This document shows positions 1 through 6,162 of a stretch of DNA of 32,404 bases, piece by piece. The notes under the pieces were generated by a model that was given only the letters and a program-made list of their open reading frames with translations, was not told where the DNA came from and did not search any database. The stretch is from CAZGMJ01 sp964526785 (GTDB taxonomy: Bacteria; Planctomycetota; Phycisphaerae; Sedimentisphaerales; Anaerobacaceae), in the NCBI GenBank assembly GCA_964526785.1, contig CAZGMJ010000058.1:1-32404 (forward strand). The letters are read 5' to 3'. Position 1 is the stretch's first letter; each line of letters begins with the position of its first letter. A program made the translations under genes and the position numbers.

Positions 1-797
1 CCACAGCCGCCCAGATCGAAGCAAACAGGAGAAACGCAACCAAATCCACCGGCCCCAAAACCCCCGAAGGCAAGGCCAAATCCGCCCGAAACGCCACCAA
101 ACACGGCCTGACCGCCCAGCACATCGTCCTGAGCACCGAAAATCAGGAGCAGTACGACGCCCACCGCGAGCAGATGCTCGCCGAACTCGCCCCATCCGGC
201 CACACCGAAACCATGCTCGCCGAACGCATCATCAGCCTCTCCTGGCGGCTCGACCGCGCTGCCCGCATCCAGACCGAAGCCCTCGACGCCATCCTCGCCA
301 GCAAAGACCTCGCATCGGACGATCTCGCCCTCGGCCGCGCCGCCATCTGGGACTGTCGCAACGACCGCATCCTCGACCGCCTCGTCCTCTACGAACGCCG
401 CATCGAAAACAGCCTCCACAAATCCCTCCGCGAACTAAACCGCCTCCAGACCGCCCGCCGCAACGCAGCCAAAGAGAAAGCCACCCAACAATCGCACTTG
501 GAACCGGCCCGGTCCGCGTCTCGCGACCCCCACGCCTTTGCAGATATGCAAAATGCGCAAAACAAACCCAATCGACACCCTTCTACATCGACTCGGGTGT
601 CGTCCCGAGCGAGTGGGCGAGTCGAGGGATCTCCCCTTCGGCTGGACGAGAATGCAAAACAAACCCAATATAAACATAGGCAGAATAAGCCAACCGATGA
701 TGACCAGCACACGTACGCCGAAAAGGAGGACCTCAGCCTGTTATTGCCGCCCAACAAACGCAACCGACCGTACCGCACCGTCGTCCGCTCCTACTGA
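1..797 (+). CDS. Conserved hypothetical protein, 5' end outside window
   Basis: The reading frame is already open at the window edge (codons start at base 3) and ends at TGA 795-797, so only the last 264 residues are visible. Near the start lies a motif I recognise from an abundant planctomycete/acidobacterial hypothetical family: a Q-I-x-A-N-R-x-N-A segment, then STGPKTPEGKAKSARNATKH and GLTA. A mostly helical, charged region follows (about residues 50-160). The last 80 residues are low-complexity, Asn/Lys/Thr-rich, and contain two copies of a short DNA repeat. Codons are strongly C-ended and the coding strand is C-rich, unlike the G-rich coding strands of most other plus-strand genes here. 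No enzymatic motif is visible and function is unknown. The family is often repeated within a genome, but that comes from memory, not from this window. Confidence 0.7.
   Translation, partial: TAAQIEANRRNATKSTGPKTPEGKAKSARNATKHGLTAQHIVLSTENQEQYDAHREQMLAELAPSGHTETMLAERIISLSWRLDRAARIQTEALDAILASKDLASDDLALGRAAIWDCRNDRILDRLVLYERRIENSLHKSLRELNRLQTARRNAAKEKATQQSHLEPARSASRDPHAFADMQNAQNKPNRHPSTSTRVSSRASGRVEGSPLRLDENAKQTQYKHRQNKPTDDDQHTYAEKEDLSLLLPPNKRNRPYRTVVRSY
553..669. repeat. Two copies of an AAAACAAACCCAAT repeat
   Basis: The 14-mer AAAACAAACCCAAT occurs exactly at 559-572 and 656-669. Each copy is preceded by ATGC or ATGCGC. They lie in the 3' tail of the first gene and are read there in two different frames (N-K-P-N and K-Q-T-Q). 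This suggests the DNA rather than the peptide is being copied. Confidence 0.6.
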
Positions 798-806
798 GTC
801 GGCGGC

Positions 807-1412
807 TTACGCCTGACCGTCCGTCGCGTGTGCCAGAATGTATTCGGTGGCCTCTTTGATGCCACTCTTGATGATGGTGCCCGGGGCGACTTCCGACCGA
901 TGCTTGACGCCGTGGCCGGTGAGCACGTATATGCCCGTCCCGCCCACACGCTCGGCCAGCGCGACATCGTGCGGGTGGTCCCCGACCGCGAACGAGCCGG
1001 GCAGATCGATACCGAACTGCTCGCGGGCCCTGAGCGGGAAGTAGGGTTCAGGTTTAATGCACCGGCATTGGTCGCTTCGCTGATGCGGGCAAACATATGT
1101 CGCCAGAATCGGCACGCCATGCGCTTCGAGGTATGCTGCGACGTGCGAATTGACGCGGTCGACGTCGGCCATCGACAGATTTCCTTTGGCCACGCCCGAC
1201 TGATTGGTAACGATAAACAGATCGAAATGTTCGTTCAGGCACCGAAGCGATGGAACGGTATCTTCGAAAAACGCAACGTGCGATGGCTCGGTCAGGTCGC
1301 CGCAGTCTTCAATCAGCGTGCCGTCGCGATCCAGGAACACGGCGGGGCGGGGCCGCCCCTTTGCATGGCCCGATGTGTTCGTTGTCGAGCGTTCGGTCAT
1401 ATCATAGTCCAT
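807..1412 (-). CDS. gmhB: HAD-IIIA phosphatase, GmhB-like (heptose-1,7-bisphosphate 7-phosphatase type)
   Basis: A 201-residue HAD-superfamily hydrolase. Motif I is FLDRDGTL with the nucleophile and acid/base Asp pair at residues 28 and 30. Motif II is the TNQSG segment. Acidic motif III is GDHPHDV near the C-terminus. Between motifs II and III lies C-P-H-x6-C-R-C, the zinc-binding loop that marks the GmhB branch of HAD-IIIA. GmhB removes the 7-phosphate from D-glycero-manno-heptose 1,7-bisphosphate in LPS or S-layer heptose synthesis. No other heptose gene is nearby, so the substrate is inferred from family only; a histidinol-phosphatase-like role is possible. No good Shine-Dalgarno precedes the ATG at 1412, and the in-frame ATG at 1400 is an alternative start. 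Confidence 0.85.
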   Translation of the reverse strand: MDYDMTERSTTNTSGHAKGRPRPAVFLDRDGTLIEDCGDLTEPSHVAFFEDTVPSLRCLNEHFDLFIVTNQSGVAKGNLSMADVDRVNSHVAAYLEAHGVPILATYVCPHQRSDQCRCIKPEPYFPLRAREQFGIDLPGSFAVGDHPHDVALAERVGGTGIYVLTGHGVKHRSEVAPGTIIKSGIKEATEYILAHATDGQA

Positions 1413-1722
1413 GGAGCAAACGAATGAGACAGTCCATCAGCCCGGCATTGTACTGCGACCCGACTGGCTATCAAGTGGTTTTTCGCCCTCATACGGCCGC
1501 AAAGGGATTCGAAACGTGCCTGTCGACTCGCCCGGGTACCGCCGCAAACGTGCGGTGGCCGGGCCGCCCCCTCGCCGTTTTCAATTACCGGTTGCAGGCG
1601 AGGGCGATGGCAACTATGATGAGCCCGAACGTAATCATGTACAGCCCCGTCGAATGCGGAGTCCTCATGCCGGGCGTCGCCAGCGGATTGTGGGGCGAAT
1701 GCTGTTGGAATTGGAGCGACTG
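1413..1722. other. Gap between gmhB-like and yhaM-like genes
   Basis: About 310 bp between divergent genes. The yhaM frame stays open upstream to 1411, but that extension is Arg/Pro-rich and does not look like protein. I see no convincing promoter. The only candidate gene inside is a 48-codon minus-strand ORF, listed separately. Confidence 0.5.
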
Positions 1723-1731
1723 ATGGGCCAT
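1585..1731 (-). CDS. Possible small membrane protein (48 aa)
   Basis: The minus strand has an ATG at 1731 and a TAA at 1585-1587. The peptide has a polar, His/Pro/Gln-rich N-terminus and a C-terminal hydrophobic helix (LYMITFGLIIVAIALAC) suited to one membrane span, ending in Asn-Arg. An internal ATG at 1668 would give a 27-residue version. The first ATG overlaps the start of the yhaM-like gene on the opposite strand by 9 bp. There is no clear ribosome binding site. The gene-like property is the clean hydrophobic helix in an otherwise unexplained gap; chance cannot be excluded. Confidence 0.3.
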   Translation of the reverse strand: MAHQSLQFQQHSPHNPLATPGMRTPHSTGLYMITFGLIIVAIALACNR

Positions 1732-2685
1732 ACGTTTATCAACGAGATCGAGCCGGGGCAGACCATCGACGATGTGTATCTGGTAAAGGACCCGATTCTG
1801 CGGAGCACGTCACGCGGCGATTTGTACATCGCGACATACGTCTGCGACAAGACGGGGCAGCTTAACGGCAGGATGTGGCAGGCGAGCGAGGATGTGTATC
1901 GGTCGCTGCCAAAGCCCGGCTTCGTGCACATCCGCGGACGCAGCGAACTGTATCAAAACAATCTGCAGGTCGTCATCAACAGCGTCAGGGTGGTGGACGA
2001 GAATAAAGTTCCGCTGCAGGATTTCCTCTCGCAGACGGACAAGGACGTCGACAAAATGTTCGCCGAGATCGAGCAGATCGTCGCACGCGTTCAGCATCCG
2101 GGGCTCCGGGCCCTTATCGATGACTTTCTCAGCGATGCCGAGTTGATGGAGAATTTCCGCAAGGCGCCGGGCGGGGTCAAGTTGCACCACGATTGCATCG
2201 GCGGACTGCTCGAGCACACCCATAATATGCTGCGCGTGGCCGTGGCCATTCTGCCTCTATATCCGCAGGTGCAGGCCGACCTGGTGCTGGCGGGGATATT
2301 CCTGCACGATATGGGAAAGACCGAGGAACTCGGATACGACATGGCGTTTTCGTACACCGATTCGGGCCAGTTGATCGGGCACATCGTCAAGACGGTGGTC
2401 ATGATCGAGAAGCGAGCCGATGCCCTGCGTGCAGTCGGGACGGAGATATCGCAGGAGGCGCTGGATGCGCTGAACCATATCGTGCTGTCGCATCACGGGG
2501 CGTACGAGTTTGGCTCGCCCAAGCTGCCCGCCACCGCCGAGGCGTTTATGGTAGCCTACATTGACAATCTCGATGCGAAGGTCAATCAGGTAACCTCCGC
2601 TATCGAGGCCGAGGTAAGCGATTCGAACTGGACCGCATGGCAGGGCTCGCTCCAGACGCGGCTGTACCGCAAGACCGTTGAATAA
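1723..2685 (+). CDS. yhaM: 3'-5' exoribonuclease YhaM-like, OB-fold plus HD domain
   Basis: With the start at 1723 the protein is 320 residues, close to the roughly 314 of Bacillus YhaM. The N-terminal ~110 residues match the nucleic-acid-binding OB-fold part (V-x-L-V-K-D near residue 20; G-x-L-N-G-x-M-W). The C-terminal half is an HD phosphohydrolase domain: GGLLEHTHNM supplies the first metal His, FLHDMGK the HD pair, and LSHHG a further His motif. The family degrades RNA (and DNA) 3' to 5' in a metal-dependent way. GGAG at 1713-1716, six bases before ATG 1723, supports this start. ATG 1699 is the alternative; the longer open frame to 1411 is not protein-like. It stands alone, with no partner gene that narrows its role. 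Confidence 0.85.
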   Translation: MGHTFINEIEPGQTIDDVYLVKDPILRSTSRGDLYIATYVCDKTGQLNGRMWQASEDVYRSLPKPGFVHIRGRSELYQNNLQVVINSVRVVDENKVPLQDFLSQTDKDVDKMFAEIEQIVARVQHPGLRALIDDFLSDAELMENFRKAPGGVKLHHDCIGGLLEHTHNMLRVAVAILPLYPQVQADLVLAGIFLHDMGKTEELGYDMAFSYTDSGQLIGHIVKTVVMIEKRADALRAVGTEISQEALDALNHIVLSHHGAYEFGSPKLPATAEAFMVAYIDNLDAKVNQVTSAIEAEVSDSNWTAWQGSLQTRLYRKTVE

Positions 2686-3043
2686 CAGTCGCTGCCGGCA
2701 GCAGGCGTTTCATGCTCGGAATCACGGAGTCAGCTTTTGCACTTCAAACAAGTGAAGAATCGCGCCTCAGGAGCCCAAAACGGCGATTGTGAATGGTTGC
2801 CGCTTTCGCAAAAGGCGGCCTGAGCGGTGGAAATCATAGAAGCACTGGATAGAGAACATTGCCTGTGTTTGCACTCTGAAAAACTGCGAAACGGAAAATG
2901 ACGGCGCTGAATCGGGCCTCGCTCGCTAAGAACGCCGGGGCCCATTTGCGTTCCTGCACGATAAATGCAGATTCTGGAAAAAAACCAGCGCTGTCGTATG
3001 AACGCGGAGGATTCCCGCCTGGAGATAGGCTGGGGATCAAAAC

Positions 3044-3230
3044 GGTACCTTGCGTCGCCCGGAACCGGCGTTCCTGGTGCCTGAGAGCCTGCTTGGCATA
3101 GAATATGGTGCCTTACGTTGCCCGGAACCGGCGTTCCTGGTACCTGAGGCTTGTTTTGCATAAAATATGGTGCCTTACGTCACCCGGAACCCGCGTTCCT
3201 GGTGCCCGAGAGCCTGTTTCGCATAGAATA
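3044..3230. repeat. Three tandem 62-63 bp palindromic repeats
   Basis: Units run 3044-3106, 3107-3168 and 3169-3230. Each begins GGTRCCTT, contains GGAACCGGCGTTCC (GGAACCCGCGTTCC in unit 3), then a CTGGTRCC-type segment, and ends GCATAGAATA or GCATAAAATA. The GGAAC/GTTCC arms form a short hairpin, and the GGTRCC at each end can extend it. Units differ at scattered positions but keep their length within 1 bp, so this looks like an old REP/MITE-like tandem cluster rather than CRISPR. Confidence 0.75.
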
Positions 3231-3235
3231 AGGAA

Positions 3236-3263
3236 CGGCGACCCACTCCCTCTTGGGTCGCCG
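3236..3263. other. Perfect 10-bp hairpin
   Basis: CGGCGACCCA (3236-3245) pairs perfectly with TGGGTCGCCG (3254-3263) around an 8-base loop. It directly follows the third 62-bp repeat. No T-tract follows on either strand, so it is not a standard intrinsic terminator. Confidence 0.65.
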
Positions 3264-3300
3264 TGTGTGGCGGGATCTCTTTGTTGGTCGCTCGAAAACG

Positions 3301-3339
3301 CGGCCGGGCCTGCCTGTCCCTGGCAGTCCGGCCCGGCCG
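3301..3339. other. GC-rich two-step hairpin
   Basis: CGGCCGGGC (3301-3309) pairs with GCCCGGCCG (3331-3339). Inside, CTGCC (3310-3314) pairs with GGCAG (3322-3326), leaving a short loop and a small asymmetric bulge. No T-tract follows. It could act as a factor-independent barrier between the convergent genes; function unknown. Confidence 0.55.
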
Positions 3340-3678
3340 GTCTCCCAAAACGCACTTGAGAGCTGGAGATACTCGCAACCCGGTATTCAAATATCGGAAC
3401 TAGAGGCGTCTTTTACAAGGCTTTTTCACGTTTAGGGTGACAGACGTATGTCACAGTAAACGAAAAAAAGTGAAGAATTTCGTGATTTTTTCCTGAATCG
3501 AGGGGCAAATTGGGCAAATCGGCGAGATGCGCGGCCGATTTCGGTGCTTCCTGGCAAATGGAGTGGGCGGTAGAGCATGATTGGCGGCCTATCCTGGCTG
3601 CGACCGGCGAAGGAAACCCCGGAAACGGCCCGCAGCAAGCGGCTTCGGCCGCGACTTGAGACGGATACGGAAGATGGG

Positions 3679-4506
3679 CTAAATCTGCGATGTGCTGCCG
3701 CGCGACAGAACGATGCCCGAGAATCGCCAGATCCTGCGGAAGTAGTCGCATGGAATGGACACTTTCCCGAAGGCGGGGTCGCCGACGATGACGGTGCTGT
3801 CGGAGACGCCGAGGACCGTCATGCAGTGGTCGCGCATCAAGGCGTCCCGGACTACGACCAGTGCCGGAATCTCGCTTTCGAGTTCCTGGATGGACTTGAA
3901 ACTGCGATAACGGCAGCGAAGCCCGTCGTTCTCGTATTTGCGCTCGATGGCTTCGCAGAGCGACATCGGCAGCGTGCCGGTAATCGGGCTGCAATAGGCG
4001 AGGACTGCCAGTTCGCCCTCATCTGCGGAGATGCCGAGTTGCTGCAAAGCGGTAACCGCGGCGGCCGGGCCGCAGGTGTATTGCGTTGACTGAAGGCAGA
4101 CACCGTCCGGGTCGAAGCGGGTGGTGAGATTCGCCAGCGTATCCCTGAAGAACACCGGCGCGATAAAAGGCACCAGCGCGAAGCAGAGGACGAAGACCTG
4201 CATGACGACTGCCACGAAGATCCGTTCGAAGCGATGCGGCAACCGCGAGAGCGGGACGGTCAGTCCCATGGTTGCGGTGAAGGCGTACACGATGAATCGG
4301 GCGCGTCCGGCCGCCATCCAGGAAAACGGCGCAATGAACGAGCAGGCGGGGCAGTACCGGGTAAGCAGCAGGGCGGCAATGAGGGACAACGGCAGGCCGT
4401 AACCCAATAGACGAAGCGGGCGTACCTGTCTGGAGAAGAATGTGCCGAGCAAAAATCCCAGAACCGCCGCCAGTATCAATGTCACTGTCTCAAGCCACAA
4501 ATGCAC
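3679..4506 (-). CDS. Membrane protein with C-terminal C39-like cysteine peptidase domain
   Basis: From the GTG at 4506 the protein is 275 residues. The N-terminal ~125 residues hold about four hydrophobic segments. The rest is a peptidase C39-like (papain fold) domain: YTCGPAAAVTAL carries the catalytic Cys with the preceding Gln, DHCMTVLG the His and VGDPAFG the Asp. C39 peptidases usually cut double-glycine leaders in bacteriocin or peptide exporters, but there the domain is N-terminal to an ABC transporter. Here it follows a membrane region and no ABC or leader-peptide gene is adjacent, so the substrate is unknown. GGGGAGG just upstream of GTG 4506 decides the start; a GTG at 4572 would add 22 residues without such a site. 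Confidence 0.75.
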   Translation of the reverse strand: MHLWLETVTLILAAVLGFLLGTFFSRQVRPLRLLGYGLPLSLIAALLLTRYCPACSFIAPFSWMAAGRARFIVYAFTATMGLTVPLSRLPHRFERIFVAVVMQVFVLCFALVPFIAPVFFRDTLANLTTRFDPDGVCLQSTQYTCGPAAAVTALQQLGISADEGELAVLAYCSPITGTLPMSLCEAIERKYENDGLRCRYRSFKSIQELESEIPALVVVRDALMRDHCMTVLGVSDSTVIVGDPAFGKVSIPCDYFRRIWRFSGIVLSRGSTSQI

Positions 4507-5234
4507 CAGAGCCTCCCCATGCGAATGGTCAAACCAATTTACGATGTGTATTGTAGCATATTGAAGCCGCACATGTCAAGCGTAATTAGCCAAAAGCGGT
4601 TCAAGACTGCTCTGCAAACGAAAGCGAGCAGGAATTATTGAAACGAAAAAACCTGGGAGGCGCATTGGGGCGATTCGGAAAGCCTTCTTGCTGAAAGCGC
4701 AGATTCATGGGCCTTGCAGCCGCAATTGGTCTCGAAACTGGTTCTGGAAGAACGCGTGGTTGGGCGATTCTGCGGCGATCTCGGATGGTTGCTTGCGGCG
4801 ACGGTATTATGGGGCGTGCCCCGGTGTTTGAGGGTCGACTGTTCAATCCTGCGGACTGGTTCGGGGTATATCCGATGTCGCCGGGAAGGTCCGGGAATGC
4901 AGGGCGATATGTGCAGTCGCTGTGAGGAGTGATAAAAGATTACTTCGATCTCTTAATGTCCTTGACATGGTGACAGGGATCTGCTACAATACAAACGTTG
5001 TGATCGGCGGTTCGAATGAGTCGCCGTTTTGCATATGGGGGCGGCAGCGGAAGCAAGCCTAAGCAGTTTTGTCAGGGAGTCACCGTGCAGTCCGTTTGGC
5101 GCGTATTGCAGTATTATCGTCTGTGATGATTTGCGGTCGCGGCTGTTCGGTAAAGGGAATCCTGTAGACCTGAATTGTGTCGTCGCGTGACGGCACGCAT
5201 CAAATCACGTGTCTTTTTGTGATGAGGAGTGTGT
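4507..5234. other. Intergenic region with promoter and long 5' leader
   Basis: No supported gene lies between the divergent peptidase and PEP-CTERM genes. Bases 4573-4960 show only short unsupported ORFs. From 4962 there is a near-consensus promoter, then about 235 bases of untranslated leader before the start at 5235. The leader includes a CGGCG/CGCCG stem (about 5005-5028) followed by TTTT, and an ATCAC/GTGAT pair close to the ribosome binding site. I could not match it to a known riboswitch. Confidence 0.5.
4962..4990 (+). promoter_or_regulatory. Sigma-70-type promoter for the PEP-CTERM gene
   Basis: A perfect TTGACA (4962-4967), a 17-bp spacer, then TACAAT (4985-4990). Transcription would start near 4997, giving a leader of about 238 nt. 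Confidence 0.75.
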
Positions 5235-5930
5235 ATGAGAAGGGCTATCTGTATTTTGGCAATTTGTGTGGTGTCGGGCACCGCGGCATTCGGCGCGCCG
5301 ACAGGGACCATCGATCTTAGCAATCATAACAACGGGCTTTCCGGCATATGCAAGATCTGGGGAGGCGGATACAGCGGCGCGAGCGTATACAGCGGGCTCT
5401 ATTCCTTCAAGGCCTCCAACCCGACGGGTGACGGCGTGCTGGTTGAAGACTGGGGCTTCTGCTTCGATATACCGCAGAATCCGGGCAACGCGACGTACGA
5501 CATCGATTTTGCGCTGGAGGGTTACCCGGTGGGCGGTTCGAACGCGCCTGGAGGTATGGGGCCTGTTAAAGCGAATCAGATTCGAGAGCTGTGGGGTCGC
5601 TACTTCGATCGCAACTGGCTGACAGGCGCCGACAAGGCGGCTTCCGAGGTGTTCGGTGTTTGTGTGTGGGAGATCGTATATGAGACCGATGCGGTACTGG
5701 ACGTGACCACGGGTACCGGCTTCTATGCTTCCAAACTGGATACGGCAAAGGCCAACAGTTGGCTCGCCAGTCTTGACGGGACGGGGCCGATGGGCAGACC
5801 GTTTGCCATGGCGAGCGACCGGGGACAGGACTTTCTGGCTTCGTCGCCGATTCCGGCACCGGGTGCGGTTATTCTCGGCAGCCTGGGTGCGGGTCTTGTA
5901 GGCTGGCTGCGCAGACGCCGGATGATGTGA
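5235..5930 (+). CDS. PEP-CTERM sorting-domain exported protein
   Basis: 231 residues. The N-terminus is a signal peptide (two Arg, then a hydrophobic stretch to about residue 20, A-F-G-A cleavage region). The C-terminus has the tripartite PEP-CTERM signal: IPAPGAVILG, a hydrophobic helix and a final RRRR cluster. Such proteins are recognised by an exosortase and end up on the cell surface or in the matrix. The middle is a secreted domain with a GFCFDI segment and VCVWEIVYE, which resembles the C/VWEI pattern of surface thioester-like domains, though the usual Gln before the AIW/VWEI motif is absent. AGGAG at 5225-5229 supports ATG 5235 over the GTG at 5229. No exosortase gene is in the window. 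Confidence 0.85.
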   Translation: MRRAICILAICVVSGTAAFGAPTGTIDLSNHNNGLSGICKIWGGGYSGASVYSGLYSFKASNPTGDGVLVEDWGFCFDIPQNPGNATYDIDFALEGYPVGGSNAPGGMGPVKANQIRELWGRYFDRNWLTGADKAASEVFGVCVWEIVYETDAVLDVTTGTGFYASKLDTAKANSWLASLDGTGPMGRPFAMASDRGQDFLASSPIPAPGAVILGSLGAGLVGWLRRRRMM

Positions 5931-5957
5931 GTTTCGGACAACTGATTAGACGTATTG

Positions 5958-5991
5958 AAGGCCGCAGAGGTGCTCCCGCGGCCTTTTTTTT
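5958..5991 (+). terminator. Rho-independent terminator
   Basis: AAGGCCGC (5958-5965) pairs perfectly with GCGGCCTT (5978-5985) across a 12-base loop, and the T-run continues to 5991. It lies 28 bp after the PEP-CTERM stop. Confidence 0.9.
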
Positions 5992-6102
5992 GTGCTCATC
6001 GTGACCGTAAGTGCATCAGTGACAACGTTTTACTGACGAAAGAGGACGCCCGGCCTTTTTTTCTTTGCGGCGACTTTGCAACTTCTCCAGTCTTTGCGCG
6101 TC

Positions 6103-6120
6103 TTGTATACTGTGTACAAT
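6103..6120 (+). promoter_or_regulatory. Promoter-overlapping dyad upstream of 626-aa protein gene
   Basis: TTGTATAC-T-GTGTACAA (6103-6119) is a 17-bp inverted repeat with one mismatch. It includes a TACAAT that could be a -10 box (6115-6120); the matching -35 is poor. The dyad lies about 43 bp before the start codon, so it may be an operator, but no regulator is identified. Confidence 0.4.
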
Positions 6121-6162
6121 CCAAACAGGAGCAAACGGAACCTCTACTAAGGAGATCACACT

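Larger units (their letters stand above)
2686..3678. other. Gene-free stretch with repeats and hairpins
   Basis: Nearly 1 kb between convergent genes. It holds the three 62-bp repeats and two strong hairpins listed separately, plus an 8-bp stem (3516-3523 with 3534-3541, loop 10). ORFs called here on the minus strand translate the repeats into V-P-G-T-P-V-P-G-like peptides, lack ribosome binding sites and are judged spurious. Confidence 0.6.

Noticed and set aside
1411..1698. N-terminal extension of the yhaM-like protein
   Set aside because: Arg/Pro-rich and not family-like; good ribosome binding site and family length support the start at 1723.
2730..3161. 143-codon minus-strand ORF
   Set aside because: It translates the palindromic repeats, has no ribosome binding site and no protein-like composition.
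3044..3230. CRISPR array
   Set aside because: Units are contiguous, with no unique spacers and no cas genes; internal palindromes fit REP-like elements.
4707..4932. Two overlapping 72-codon plus-strand ORFs
   Set aside because: No ribosome binding site, composition not protein-like, frames overlap each other.
5003..5030. tRNA T-arm-like GGTTCGAAT
   Set aside because: Stem partners do not match a T-arm and no acceptor or anticodon arms can be drawn around it.
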